64,000 nt of DNA, taken from Amphritea opalescens. Its GTDB lineage: Bacteria; Pseudomonadota; Gammaproteobacteria; Pseudomonadales; Balneatricaceae. A model generated the notes under the pieces. It was not told the origin of the DNA, searched no databases, and worked only from the letters and a program-made list of their open reading frames with translations. A program made the translations under genes and the position numbers. The DNA is taken from the NCBI RefSeq assembly GCF_003957515.1, contig NZ_RQXW01000015.1, positions 26,192 to 90,191 on the forward strand, read 5' to 3'. Positions 46,320-55,898 of this stretch are shown piece after piece; position 1 is the first letter of the stretch, and the number at the start of each line of letters is the position of its first letter.

Positions 46320-46776
46320 AACCTCTATCGACCGCGACATAAGCGCCGTCAAGTGTCATCGCCAGGGTATCTCCCTGACGAATCTCAACCTTCAAGTGAA
46401 GACGACCCCGACCTTTAGTCTCCATGTAGCTCATAAAGCTATCCAACTCAGCCTGCTCGGGCAGCACCGTTATGGCGGAAAAATCGTCTGATACGGGGGC
46501 CAAATATTTCAGCTGACTATCGCGAATCATAACATCACAATCCCTGCCCTGCTCACGCAGATATAAGGTTACGATCGCCCAGCCACATAGGGTTGCAAGG
46601 GTCGCCAATGAGCCGCCAAAACCGGTACCCTTATCATTCACATTAGGGGCCAGCGCAGCTGTCAAGACGAGTGATCGACCATCATAGACCGGCTCCCCCA
46701 ATCCCATATGACTAATCAATGGAATTTGATCTTTAAGCCACCCTTGAAATAGTTCTGCGGTTTGCTGGTGATTCAT
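46318..46776 (-). CDS. YiiD C-terminal-type hotdog thioesterase
   Basis: A 152-residue hotdog-fold protein of the YiiD-C/putative thioesterase group. Markers are the N-terminal F-Q-G-W-L-K-D-Q-I-P-L helix, LAPNVNDKGTGFGGSLATLATLCGWAIV and LKYLAPVS. It would hydrolyse an acyl-CoA or acyl-carrier thioester. It lies downstream of the nitroreductase on the same strand and may share its transcript. Confidence 0.85.
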   Translation of the reverse strand: MNHQQTAELFQGWLKDQIPLISHMGLGEPVYDGRSLVLTAALAPNVNDKGTGFGGSLATLATLCGWAIVTLYLREQGRDCDVMIRDSQLKYLAPVSDDFSAITVLPEQAELDSFMSYMETKGRGRLHLKVEIRQGDTLAMTLDGAYVAVDRG

Positions 46777-46804
46777 ACGCTTAACCCCCTTCTGTCAGGA
46801 ATGC

Positions 46805-47356
46805 TTAACCCCAGTCGCTAACAAACTGATCGATATCAGGCTGAGGCGCCGTACGCTCTCGCATCGGCGTGCCCACATAGAGGTAACCGACGATCTCTTC
46901 CCCCTCCTGCAAACCTAGCCCTTCCATCACCACCGGATGATAGGCGAGTTCACCGGTACGCCAAATGGCGCCTAATCCCTGTGCATGGGCCGCCAATAAC
47001 ATGTTCTGTACAGCACAGCTGGCCGCAATCACCTGTTCAGAACGGGGCACCTTAGGATGATCTTTAGTCGAGGCGATCGCCACAATAATCAGCGGCGCGC
47101 GTAACGGCATATTTTTGAATTTCGTTTGCTGCTCGGGTGAAAGCGACTGATCCGCTGCCATCGCGCGGAGATACAACTCACCCAATTTTTGCCGCGCATC
47201 ACCGGCAATATTCAGAAAACGCCATGGCTGAATCGCCCCGTGATCCGGTGCCCGCACGGCGGCGCGGTACATATTATCCAACTGTTGTGACGTTGGTCCT
47301 GGGGCTTCCAATGCGGCGATAGACACCCGCTGATGTAGATTACTCAATGCGTCCAT
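46805..47356 (-). CDS. YdjA-like nitroreductase
   Basis: A 183-residue FMN enzyme of the small nitroreductase family. Motifs are A-P-D-H-G-A-I-Q-P-W-R-F (FMN-binding, typical of YdjA), SEQVIAASCAVQNMLLAAHAQGLGAIW and GYLYVGTP. It reduces nitro or quinone compounds with NAD(P)H. It lies 11 bases after queF on the same strand, suggesting one transcript. Confidence 0.9.
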   Translation of the reverse strand: MDALSNLHQRVSIAALEAPGPTSQQLDNMYRAAVRAPDHGAIQPWRFLNIAGDARQKLGELYLRAMAADQSLSPEQQTKFKNMPLRAPLIIVAIASTKDHPKVPRSEQVIAASCAVQNMLLAAHAQGLGAIWRTGELAYHPVVMEGLGLQEGEEIVGYLYVGTPMRERTAPQPDIDQFVSDWG

Positions 47357-47367
47357 GTGAACTCCTG

Positions 47368-48195
47368 TTATTGGCGACTTAAACGAAGGTTAACAGGCTC
47401 ACCTGCTTCACTGCTACGCCATGGATTAATATCCAATCCACCCCGTCTCAGATAACGGGCATAAACCGTTAGTTTTTCTGGCTGACAAACCCGCCAGATA
47501 TCCATAAAAATAGACTCGACACACTGCTCATGAAAATCACCGTGTTCACGGTAAGAGATCAGATATTGCAATAAACCCGCCCTATCGATACTAGGCCCTC
47601 GATATTCGATCGAGATACTGGCCCAGTCCGGCTGGCCGGTTACCGGGCAGTTGGACTTCAACAGATGGCTATATAAGGTCTCTTCAACAACGTCGCCCGC
47701 CGCGCTTAGACGCTGAGGCGCAGGGCTATAATCACTGACCTCAATATCCAGCTCATCCAGACACTCACCCGCAAACTGACTCATCGCATCGCGGTTATCC
47801 ACCGACCGCAATAGCACCCCGACTTCGCCACCCGCTGTAGCAGAAAGATCGGCAACCATCCGCGTTTGAACCTCAGCCTCGTTCGCAAAGCGGGTCAAAT
47901 TAAACGAGTTAAGATAGAGCTTGAACGATTTCGACTCAATGATATGGGTGCTAGCCGCCGGAATCCGAAACTCTGCCAAGCGAACAACTGGTTTTCCTCG
48001 GCTATCTAACCAAGACACTTCATAAGCGTTCCAGATATCACAGCCCTGAAAGGGCAACGCTCTACGCTCAACCCCCTGCGCCTGCCAGTTAAGATCCCGT
48101 GCGATAGGGTATAGCAGCGATGCATCGTATTGATTAACATACTCGGTATCCGCCCCTAGAGGTGCATGATCCAGCGCACTTTGTTGATCTTTCAT
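47368..48195 (-). CDS. queF: QueF, NADPH-dependent preQ0 reductase
   Basis: A 275-residue unimodular-type (YqcD-like, two-tandem fold) QueF. K-S-N-C-P-V-T-G-Q-P-D-W holds the nucleophilic cysteine that forms a thioimide with preQ0, and HGDFHEQCVE is the other active-site block, with ESKSFKLYLNSFN as the NADPH/nitrile motif. It makes preQ1 for queuosine tRNA modification. It is downstream of an ABC exporter with a 12-base gap. The PP-loop protein at 1.4 kb is a distant QueC relative, but not linked. Confidence 0.95.
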   Translation of the reverse strand: MKDQQSALDHAPLGADTEYVNQYDASLLYPIARDLNWQAQGVERRALPFQGCDIWNAYEVSWLDSRGKPVVRLAEFRIPAASTHIIESKSFKLYLNSFNLTRFANEAEVQTRMVADLSATAGGEVGVLLRSVDNRDAMSQFAGECLDELDIEVSDYSPAPQRLSAAGDVVEETLYSHLLKSNCPVTGQPDWASISIEYRGPSIDRAGLLQYLISYREHGDFHEQCVESIFMDIWRVCQPEKLTVYARYLRRGGLDINPWRSSEAGEPVNLRLSRQ

Positions 48196-48207
48196 CTGCA
48201 GCCCTCT

Positions 48208-48990
48208 TTACTGTCGTATACCTTTGCCCGTATTGAGCAGGTACATGGAATAACTAAATAACACCACGATGACACCAATAATCATGGCATAAGCCAAACC
48301 AATATTGATATCACTCACCCCTAGAATGCCATAACGGAAGGTATTCACTATATACAGTATGGGGTTCAGCTGGGACACGCCCTGCCAAAACTCGGGCAGT
48401 AAGTTAATGGAGTAAAACACACCACCCAGATAAGTCAAAGGTGTCAGCACAAAGGTGGGGATGATCGATATATGATCAAAGCTATTGGCAAAAATAGCGT
48501 TAATAAAACCACCCAATGAAAACAAAACCGCTGTCAAAAAGACAATAGAGATAATGACCCAGATATTGTGTATATGCAGATCGGTAAAGAACAGCGACAG
48601 GGTAGTGACGATCAGGCCCACCAATAGCCCCCGTACAGAACCACCCAGCACATAGCCCGCTAAGATAATCCAATTGGGCGTCGGTGATACCAGCAGCTCT
48701 TCGATATGGCGTTGATACTTAGTGCTATAGAAAGAGGACACGACGTTACTATATGAATTAATGATCACCGACATCATAATCAGGCCGGGAACAATAAATT
48801 GCATATAATCAAAGCCGCCCATCTCACCGATACGCGAACCGATCAAATTACCAAAAATAATAAAATACAGGGTCATGGTAATCGCGGGGGGCAACAAGGT
48901 TTGTCCCCAGATGCGAGTGAAACGGCGCACCTCTTTGACTAACAGTGTCCAGAAGGCGATGAATAGTTGTTTATTACTCATTATTTTCAC
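48208..48990 (-). CDS. ABC-2-type exporter permease (YadH-like)
   Basis: A 260-residue inner-membrane permease with six helices and the ABC-2 signature GGVFYSINLLPEFW ... LNPILYIVNTFRYGILG near the C-terminus. It overlaps the ATPase gene by 17 bases. The pair resembles YadG/YadH of E. coli, whose substrate is unknown. Confidence 0.88.
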   Translation of the reverse strand: MKIMSNKQLFIAFWTLLVKEVRRFTRIWGQTLLPPAITMTLYFIIFGNLIGSRIGEMGGFDYMQFIVPGLIMMSVIINSYSNVVSSFYSTKYQRHIEELLVSPTPNWIILAGYVLGGSVRGLLVGLIVTTLSLFFTDLHIHNIWVIISIVFLTAVLFSLGGFINAIFANSFDHISIIPTFVLTPLTYLGGVFYSINLLPEFWQGVSQLNPILYIVNTFRYGILGVSDINIGLAYAMIIGVIVVLFSYSMYLLNTGKGIRQ

Positions 48991-49927
48991 CTACCTTACT
49001 GTTTTTCTCAGGTAGGGTCTTATCCACCAAGGAAACAAACAGCTCTTCCAAACGATTACTCTTATTACGCATACTGGTTACTTCGATCCCCTGCTCGCTT
49101 AGCTGACTAAATAAGCGATTCATCCCCTGTGACTTTTCTACATCCACCCGTAAAGAAAGATCCTGTTGCAGCGCCACGTGGTAACCCTCGAGTACAGGGC
49201 ATTCATCTAGCGTTGGGCTAACATCAAGAATAAAGGTTTCGGTATTCAACTGCTGCAACAGGTCGCGCATACTCGAATTTTTAACAATCACACCACGATC
49301 GATAATACCGATATGACGGCAAAGGCTTTCCGCTTCTTCAAGATAGTGGGTGGTCAGTATAATGGTTGTCCCGCTCGCATTCAGCTCCTGTAAGAACTCC
49401 CACATTGAACGACGCAGCTCAATATCGACCCCTGCTGTGGGTTCATCCAGAATCAGCAAGCGCGGCTGATGCACTAGGGCGCGGGCAATCATCAAACGTC
49501 GTTTCATGCCTCCAGAAAGGCTTCTCGATGGCTCATCGCGCTTATCCCATAAGCCCAGCTTACGCAGATAAAATTCACTCCGCTGTTTCGCTTCGCCAGC
49601 TGAAATGCCGTAATAACCGGCTTGAGTAATCAAAATATCTTCGACTTTCTCGAACATATTAAAATTAAACTCTTGAGGTACAACGCCCAGCTCACACTTA
49701 GCCTTATCCGACTGACTATCGAGGTCGTAACCAAATACCTTGACCTGACCGCTGGTTTTATTCACCAAAGAGGAAACGATCCCTAAGGTGGTTGATTTTC
49801 CTGCCCCATTGGGGCCTAGTAGCGCAAAAAAGTCACCTTCCTGCACCTCAAACGAGATACCTTTCAGTGCTTCAAAGCCATTGCCGTAAACTTTGCGCAG
49901 GTCTTTAATGGAGAGTGCAGTTGTCAT
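48974..49927 (-). CDS. ABC exporter ATPase (YadG-like)
   Basis: A 317-residue ATP-binding subunit. Walker A LGPNGAGKST (about 36-45), the signature LSGGMKRRLMIARALVHQP and Walker B LLILDEPTAGVD are intact, followed by the H-loop T-T-H-Y. An extra C-terminal domain of about 80 residues is typical of the YadG/CcmA type. It powers the permease encoded next. Confidence 0.92.
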   Translation of the reverse strand: MTTALSIKDLRKVYGNGFEALKGISFEVQEGDFFALLGPNGAGKSTTLGIVSSLVNKTSGQVKVFGYDLDSQSDKAKCELGVVPQEFNFNMFEKVEDILITQAGYYGISAGEAKQRSEFYLRKLGLWDKRDEPSRSLSGGMKRRLMIARALVHQPRLLILDEPTAGVDIELRRSMWEFLQELNASGTTIILTTHYLEEAESLCRHIGIIDRGVIVKNSSMRDLLQQLNTETFILDVSPTLDECPVLEGYHVALQQDLSLRVDVEKSQGMNRLFSQLSEQGIEVTSMRNKSNRLEELFVSLVDKTLPEKNSKVGENNE

Positions 49928-50080
49928 GCAGTGTCCTGTGGAATATCTATAGGAGGGAAATTCTTGAAACGATTAAACAGCATAGATGGGGGCAAGCGCC
50001 GATCATTTCAACGGTTACTGCCACTTAAATTCTAGGTTAAAATGTCACTTTGTAACTGCCTATGACAGCACCGGAACACT

Positions 50081-50476
50081 ATGACACCTTATCAGTTTCA
50101 CCACCTCAACTTTCTCAAAATTGCTTACAACAATTTTATCCGCCAAGAGCCCTTCACTCTTGAAGAGATCTCAGCAGAAGAGGAGCAGTTCATTCTTGAT
50201 TTCCAGCAACTGATCCACGATTTCGAGCAGGGCGAAGCACTGGTCTATGAAGAGGGTGAGCTGTTTCTCGACCGAGCATTTCGTATGTATCCTCAGCTAG
50301 CACACCTGATCGCCCGCGACTTACTATGGTTTTTCGGCGGTAGCTGTTTACACAATATGGCAGATGTCGAATTGGAAAAATTCCAACGCCTCGACGAGCT
50401 GCGCTTTGCTGCAGAGGAAAAGGGCGAGGAGTTCGATTACATCAACACCCGTGCCAGTATTTTCGGACAAAACTAA
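50081..50476 (+). CDS. PA2817-family protein
   Basis: A 131-residue acidic, helical protein. The conserved stretch LIARDLLWFFGGSCLHNMADVELEKFQRLDEL marks the gammaproteobacterial family named after PA2817 of Pseudomonas aeruginosa. No enzymatic motif is visible and the function is unknown. A single gene. Confidence 0.7.
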   Translation: MTPYQFHHLNFLKIAYNNFIRQEPFTLEEISAEEEQFILDFQQLIHDFEQGEALVYEEGELFLDRAFRMYPQLAHLIARDLLWFFGGSCLHNMADVELEKFQRLDELRFAAEEKGEEFDYINTRASIFGQN

Positions 50477-50528
50477 TAGAGAACCCATCGCACACAGGCC
50501 GGCTAGCTGTTAATGGATATCGGTTAGA

Positions 50529-53381
50529 TCAGATATCCTTCAATGGCGCTGTCTGGAGAACATATTGCAAACACTCTTCAGGCGGCAGCGGCTTACTAAA
50601 ATAATACCCCTGAATAATCTGACAACTATTGTCCTTAAGGAAGGCCAGCTGTTCTGCGGTCTCAACCCCTTCCGCGACAACCTCTAGCCCCAATGTATGA
50701 CACATCGCCAGTGTCGCTTTGATAATTGATTCATCGCTGCGATCAATACCAATATCTTTAACAAAACTCCGGTCAATTTTTAGCCGATCAATCGGTAATT
50801 TTTTCAGATAACTGAGAGACGAATAGCCGGTACCGAAATCATCCATCGCCAGCGTAATACCCTGCTCGCGCAAATAGGTCAGCTTGCCGATCGCCACTTC
50901 CGGCTGACGGATAACAAAGTTTTCGGTGACCTCTAACTCTAAGCAGTCGGGACTCAGCCCTGAAGCTTCCAGCGCCTCTTCTACGCTTTTAATCAAGCGT
51001 TCATGGGCTATCTGTTGTCCTGCCAGGTTAACCGACACCTTCATATCGGGAAGGCCAACCTCTATCCAAGCCTGCATCTGACGACACGCTTCACGAAGCA
51101 CCCACTCACCGAGCGGCACAATCAGGTCTAACTCTTCCGCCAACGGAATAAAACGATCAGGAGGCAATAAACCCGCGCTAGGATGCTGCCAACGCACCAA
51201 TGCCTCAACCCCCACCACATGGTGCGTCACTGCATCCACCTGGGGCTGATAATAAAGCACCAACTCATCATTCTGAATCGCTTTACGCAGGTCAGATCCC
51301 AACGAGAACCGCTCAAAGCGCTGATGGTCTTTCTCAACATCGTAGATGTAATAGCAGTTTTTACCGGCATCTTTAGCCTGAAACATCGCCACATCGGCAT
51401 GTTTAATCAGGGTAGCGCCATCGACGCCATGATCGGGAAAGAGGCTAATACCGATACTGACGGTCACCACAATCTCATATTCACCGATCCAGAAAGGCTG
51501 CTGAAAGGCTTGCAGCACTTTACTGGCGACTACCTCTGCACCTTCCAGATCACGAATGCTCGTCAACAGAACGCTAAACTCATCGCCCCCCTGACGCGCC
51601 AATACATCCGTATCACGAATACAATCACTAATACGTCGGGTCGCCACTTTTAGTAACTTATCGCCCACTGTATGACCCAGTGAATCATTCACCTCTTTAA
51701 ACCGGTCGAGATCGAGGAAGAGCACCCCGATATGGCTTTCTGGGCTGCGATTTTTTTCGATCGCATCGTTTAAGCAGCTCATAAAGAACACACGGTTAGG
51801 CCGCTCAGTCAGAGGGTCATGATTAACCAGCCATTGAAGACGACGCTCAGCCAATTTCCGGTCGCTAATATCCACCCCTATACTCAACATCAGCGGTTCA
51901 TCATGGGATTTTCGCAGACGTACATGCAACCAAGAAAGATCATGCCGCGTACCGCTACTATCCAAGAGAACACTGTCGGTACGAACTTCGGTTTCCAGCC
52001 CCTCCATCAACCGGCCGGTATTAGCCAAAAAGTCGAGGCGCTCCTCTTCACGCTGTAACGTATCGAAAAAAGTGACTTTGCGGAAAGAGTGGCTATCCAA
52101 ATCCATCAACTGCAAGCCAAAGTGATTAACACTGCGTAACTGCCCTTTACTGTTTTGGGTAATAATCACTAAGGGCGCGGTTTCTAACAGCCCAAACAGA
52201 AAATCACGCTCTTGGGTCAGGGCTTGTCGACTCTTCTCAAGACTATCGGTGCGTTCGGCGACTTCATCTTCCAGCCTTTCAAGCTGCTCACTCAACTGTA
52301 TCGAGCTATGAACTAACAGGTCTCTCTCATCTTCACCGAAAACGATATCTCGATGACGAAATTGCGCCAACGTCTGACGAAACTCACTAAACTCGCCCCG
52401 ACTGAGCAGCGACATCTGGTTCGCTAATTCGGTAAAGAACTGGATCGGCTTTTTCAATAACCATGACAATAACACCAGCGCAGTTAGAATCCCTCCCATC
52501 CCCAGCAGCAGGTAATTCAGCAAACTCTGGCGAATACTGAGTAAGTGACCGGATATATCATCCAACACCACCCAGTATGCCTGCCCTTCACTCAGCCCTT
52601 TTAACGGTGAAAAAAGCACTTCAAAATAACGATCATTATGCTCTAAAACATAACTCCCGCCGGCCGGATTAAAGCTCTGCTGCAGACTCAGCTGCTCTAA
52701 TAACTCTTGATTTTGTGACCGATTGGTCAAGGAGTTAATCAACAAACCCCAGTTACCTAACTCCCCCACCCCTTCAGGAGCCCGCAGGGCTAAGCCAATA
52801 TCGAGCTTGGTTTGTTGCTTGATATCATAAATCACATCATAGAGAAAACGGCCGACCATCAGTACGCCCAGCTTCTTCCCGCCCATCTGAATAGGGATAG
52901 CCACGTAACGCAAACAGACCGATGTACAGATCAGTTTTCTCAACGGCCGTTCGGTATCGTAAACCTGCTGAATCTCGGAAGTGCTGATATCCACCCGCTC
53001 CCCCCAAAAACCTACGGTACGGGCCTGACTATCAAACAGGTAGGCGGCATTCACAGAGCCGGTCAATTGGAAGGCGTCAAATTTGAGATCGATCAGCTCG
53101 GTCAGCTGCGCTAACGGGTCACTATAGTATGCTTGCGAACGGCTATCGATGAGCGGCAATAACTCGGCAACTTCGAGTAAGCGCTGATAAGAGGCGTCAA
53201 CTGAGCCATCAAGACGGGCTATTTCAGATAGGTTGATCTGTTCGCGCTGCTGTTCAAACTGATCATTGAGCTGCGATAGCGAAAAAAAGGCGTACATCCC
53301 CTGCACCCCAACCAGCACGACCACGAGCAGGATGAAAATCTTCCACCGAATACTTAAAAACGTTCTGTGAGCACTTTTCAT
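50529..53381 (-). CDS. Membrane GGDEF/EAL cyclic-di-GMP protein
   Basis: About 950 residues. A membrane helix (about 10-30), a periplasmic sensory domain (to about 285) and a second helix come first, then a linker coiled coil, a PAS domain, GGDEF and EAL. GGDEF is intact (about 597-601), and the inhibitory-site R-D-T-D is five residues upstream. The EAL domain has E-A-L-V-R (about 725), DDFGTGYSSLSYL and EGVETAEQ, so both activities are possible. I start at ATG 53381; the frame runs further into the porin gene. It is the last gene of an operon with a porin and a small binding protein, suggesting that it senses their ligand. Confidence 0.9.
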   Translation of the reverse strand: MKSAHRTFLSIRWKIFILLVVVLVGVQGMYAFFSLSQLNDQFEQQREQINLSEIARLDGSVDASYQRLLEVAELLPLIDSRSQAYYSDPLAQLTELIDLKFDAFQLTGSVNAAYLFDSQARTVGFWGERVDISTSEIQQVYDTERPLRKLICTSVCLRYVAIPIQMGGKKLGVLMVGRFLYDVIYDIKQQTKLDIGLALRAPEGVGELGNWGLLINSLTNRSQNQELLEQLSLQQSFNPAGGSYVLEHNDRYFEVLFSPLKGLSEGQAYWVVLDDISGHLLSIRQSLLNYLLLGMGGILTALVLLSWLLKKPIQFFTELANQMSLLSRGEFSEFRQTLAQFRHRDIVFGEDERDLLVHSSIQLSEQLERLEDEVAERTDSLEKSRQALTQERDFLFGLLETAPLVIITQNSKGQLRSVNHFGLQLMDLDSHSFRKVTFFDTLQREEERLDFLANTGRLMEGLETEVRTDSVLLDSSGTRHDLSWLHVRLRKSHDEPLMLSIGVDISDRKLAERRLQWLVNHDPLTERPNRVFFMSCLNDAIEKNRSPESHIGVLFLDLDRFKEVNDSLGHTVGDKLLKVATRRISDCIRDTDVLARQGGDEFSVLLTSIRDLEGAEVVASKVLQAFQQPFWIGEYEIVVTVSIGISLFPDHGVDGATLIKHADVAMFQAKDAGKNCYYIYDVEKDHQRFERFSLGSDLRKAIQNDELVLYYQPQVDAVTHHVVGVEALVRWQHPSAGLLPPDRFIPLAEELDLIVPLGEWVLREACRQMQAWIEVGLPDMKVSVNLAGQQIAHERLIKSVEEALEASGLSPDCLELEVTENFVIRQPEVAIGKLTYLREQGITLAMDDFGTGYSSLSYLKKLPIDRLKIDRSFVKDIGIDRSDESIIKATLAMCHTLGLEVVAEGVETAEQLAFLKDNSCQIIQGYYFSKPLPPEECLQYVLQTAPLKDI

Positions 53382-53404
53382 TTTATCTCTCACAATGCCA
53401 TGGC

Positions 53405-54613
53405 TTAAAATCGGTAAGTCGCTTGCAACGCAAATATATTCCAATATTTTCGTAATGCGGCTGGGTCTTGGTTATCTTGCTCTGCCGCCCATCCAGTCCC
53501 CTCCACATTATGAAGTTCGGCTCGAAACAGCCAGTCAGCGTTAGGCCTCCAACCCACGCCGAGGGTAATATCTTTACTATAAAAATTATGCGCCGGACGC
53601 CCAAATAACTGACTATTTAATACCCCTTGGGGATCATCGCCATCCAGTTTCAGATCATCATAGCGCAGTAACAAATCCCAGTTATAGTTCAGACGATATT
53701 GGAGCTGCAGATAATAGGACGTCAGCGGCGTCTTTGGACGAGCAGCATAAATACCGCCTAATTCCGTCCAATCGATATCATGCACCATATACTCACCGGT
53801 CAAACTCCAATGCTCGGTATTGTACTGCGCTGACAACATCGCCACATTCAGCTTCAAGTCGCCTTTATTAAACTCATAGGGAAACGAACCACCGGCAGGC
53901 TTATAACTCAAACGATATTCAGAAACAGTCGCACCGACTCTGACACCACCGTTATTTGTATTATAAACAATACGCCCCATTAAGCCTTCTGAGTCGTCGA
54001 ACTTCCCCGCGGCATCCATCGCTAAATAAGCATATTCAACATTGGTATCCTTTTGCGGACTGCCATACAGCAAGTCGATATCGAACCAACCACCAGGCGC
54101 CGACAAGGAGCCATACAGAATAGCGCCATCAATGGAGAGCTCTAAGTCCCGGGCCTGATCAAAATAAAGTGACTGCGGCAACATAATACTCGGCCGAGTA
54201 AAAGCAACGTCTCGTGTTTCATTATAAAAACCAAAGGGCACCTTAAGACGCCCTACCCTCACACCAACCGCCTGTTCAACGGAATCGGTGAAGCGGTAAT
54301 CCAGCAGCGCATAATCAAGCTTGGGCTCGCCGTTATCGACTTCGCCGGCTTGACGGGACATCACCTGAACCGCGCCACGCAGTTTCGGCGTAAAGCGATA
54401 AGCAGTATTTAAACCGATTTCGTGAAAATCAAAACTACCGTGATCGCTACTTTCACCATAAACATTATTGTGATCGGTAGCGAAGAAGCCTTGCGTGATA
54501 AAACCATTAACTGAGAAATCATGATCCGCATGATCGGCATCATCCGCATAACTCACGGAGCACCATGCACTAAGCCCTGACACAAGAAGGGCCGGGAGAT
54601 ATTTAAAACTCAT
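53405..54613 (-). CDS. Outer-membrane beta-barrel porin-like protein
   Basis: A 402-residue exported protein. Its signal peptide ends V-S-Y-A and is followed by a short D/H-rich segment. Alternating strands then run to a terminal phenylalanine (A-T-Y-R-F), as in outer-membrane barrels. The pattern DFSVNGFITQGFF near the start and LDYALLDYRFTDSVEQAVGVRVGRLKVPFGFYNETRD is close to phosphate-selective-porin-like proteins. The ATG overlaps the end of the upstream binding-protein gene by 11 bases. It probably channels the ligand sensed by this operon. Confidence 0.78.
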   Translation of the reverse strand: MSFKYLPALLVSGLSAWCSVSYADDADHADHDFSVNGFITQGFFATDHNNVYGESSDHGSFDFHEIGLNTAYRFTPKLRGAVQVMSRQAGEVDNGEPKLDYALLDYRFTDSVEQAVGVRVGRLKVPFGFYNETRDVAFTRPSIMLPQSLYFDQARDLELSIDGAILYGSLSAPGGWFDIDLLYGSPQKDTNVEYAYLAMDAAGKFDDSEGLMGRIVYNTNNGGVRVGATVSEYRLSYKPAGGSFPYEFNKGDLKLNVAMLSAQYNTEHWSLTGEYMVHDIDWTELGGIYAARPKTPLTSYYLQLQYRLNYNWDLLLRYDDLKLDGDDPQGVLNSQLFGRPAHNFYSKDITLGVGWRPNADWLFRAELHNVEGTGWAAEQDNQDPAALRKYWNIFALQATYRF

Positions 54614-55049
54614 CGACCACCCTCACTTTTTCAAGGTTTAGGTTAAATGACTTATCAATATAGCCAATCGCTCCCTTATGCTGGCTAACTTTGCGATACA
54701 TCTCTTCCATGGTATCCACCTGTTCAGGTTCAGAGCCTGCGCCAGTAAAAACCTGACGGTCCCACTTATTTCTTAACTGATAAGGAAATATTTGTAGATG
54801 CTGCTTAACAAACAAGCGATGTAGGGGGTTTCTGTCAGGCAACACAAACACCCGTATTGGCCGTCCATCTGGCCAGCGGGTAACACGCATTGAAAAAACA
54901 GCGAAAAGGAAATTTCTGTTGAGCGTCTGCTCTTTAACATCTTGTGAGACGATCACTGAATGCGCGAAAGCGTTTCCTACCGAGAGACTCAGTACGACAG
55001 CGAACAGCAGTGATGTCCTTATCAGCCAAACCATTAAATGATTACCCAT
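54603..55049 (-). CDS. Small periplasmic phosphate-binding-like protein
   Basis: A 148-residue exported protein with a signal peptide ending A-F-A. The rest resembles one lobe of PstS-like binding proteins (the region with F-V-L-P-D-R-N-P-L-H and the K-G-A-I-G-Y strand), which are often found single in marine bacteria. Half the usual length of PstS, so it likely binds its ligand in a reduced site or with a partner. It is the first gene of the operon with the porin and the GGDEF/EAL protein. Ligand unknown. Confidence 0.65.
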   Translation of the reverse strand: MGNHLMVWLIRTSLLFAVVLSLSVGNAFAHSVIVSQDVKEQTLNRNFLFAVFSMRVTRWPDGRPIRVFVLPDRNPLHRLFVKQHLQIFPYQLRNKWDRQVFTGAGSEPEQVDTMEEMYRKVSQHKGAIGYIDKSFNLNLEKVRVVDEF

Positions 55050-55158
55050 AAAATCATTAAGTTATTGAGTATATACGAAGCTTGCAGGACAAAGAATGTT
55101 CTACCGCAAAAAGCTGGCAATATTTAAGGAAAACAGAAGGAGTAGATAAGAGAAAAAG

Positions 55159-55234
55159 TGGCGTCCCATAGGGGGTTCGAACCCCTGTTACCGCCGTGAA
55201 AGGGCGGTGTCCTAGGCCACTAGACGAATGGGAC
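55159..55234 (-). tRNA. tRNA-Glu (anticodon TTC), copy 1
   Basis: A 76-base tRNA: GTCCCATT acceptor start, anticodon loop CTTTCAC, T arm GGTTCGAACCC, G discriminator and encoded CCA. Nearly identical to E. coli tRNA-Glu. Confidence 0.97.
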
Positions 55235-55255
55235 GCATACAGACAAACTGTAGAT

Positions 55256-55331
55256 TGGAGCGGAATATCGGGCTCGAACCGACGACCTGAACCTTGGCAA
55301 GGTTCCGCTCTACCAACTGAGCTAATTCCGC
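55256..55331 (-). tRNA. tRNA-Gly (anticodon GCC), copy 1
   Basis: A 76-base tRNA starting GCGGAAT, anticodon loop TTGCCAA, T arm GGTTCGAGCCC, U discriminator with encoded CCA. Confidence 0.97.
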
Positions 55332-55342
55332 CTTACAAAAGA

Positions 55343-55418
55343 TGGCGTCCCATAGGGGGTTCGAACCCCTGTTACCGCCGTGAAAGGGCGGTGTCCTAGA
55401 CCACTAGACGAATGGGAC
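55343..55418 (-). tRNA. tRNA-Glu (anticodon TTC), copy 2
   Basis: Same as copy 1 except for one change in the D arm (GTGGTCTAG instead of GTGGCCTAG). Confidence 0.97.
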
Positions 55419-55456
55419 ATACATATTTGTAAACTTCCTCATCAGAGGAGGCGCGT

Positions 55457-55485
55457 ATATTAATGACTAACCCCACTGCCGTCAA
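55457..55485 (-). promoter_or_regulatory. Promoter of the Glu-Gly-Glu tRNA set
   Basis: On the minus strand TTGACG (55480-55485) and TAATAT (55457-55462) are 17 bases apart, followed by the GC-rich discriminator ACGCGCC. The region 55419-55704 holds no gene. Confidence 0.75.
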
Positions 55486-55704
55486 GCAAAAATCTACAAA
55501 AAACTCATCCGATGACAACAACTGCAGCACGACAAAAAATCGGCGCCAAAAACGCTCGCCATATCGCCAAAAGATGACAAGATCCCAGACGGCAAAATAA
55601 CTAAGAGTCAGCAAAGGATAAAACAGAGAAACGATTAAGTATAAAAAAAGGAGCTATAAACAGGAAGGTAAAACAGGAAGGAAACGATAGAGAGTAATGC
55701 AAAA

Positions 55705-55780
55705 TGGAGCGGAATATCGGGCTCGAACCGACGACCTGAACCTTGGCAAGGTTCCGCTCTACCAACTGAGCTAATTCCGC
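55705..55780 (-). tRNA. tRNA-Gly (anticodon GCC), copy 2
   Basis: Identical in visible sequence to copy 1, with encoded CCA. It forms a Glu-Gly pair with the upstream tRNA-Glu copy 3. Confidence 0.97.
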
Positions 55781-55791
55781 GTCATAAAAGA

Positions 55792-55867
55792 TGGCGTCCC
55801 ATAGGGGGTTCGAACCCCTGTTACCGCCGTGAAAGGGCGGTGTCCTAGGCCACTAGACGAATGGGAC
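55792..55867 (-). tRNA. tRNA-Glu (anticodon TTC), copy 3
   Basis: Identical to copy 1. It is the first tRNA read from the upstream promoter. Confidence 0.97.
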
Positions 55868-55898
55868 GCTGTGGCTCTGTTTCCAGAAGACGGGGCGT

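Noticed and set aside
47368..48195. A preQ1-type riboswitch near queF
   Set aside because: queF follows the ABC permease by only 12 bases, leaving no room for an aptamer.
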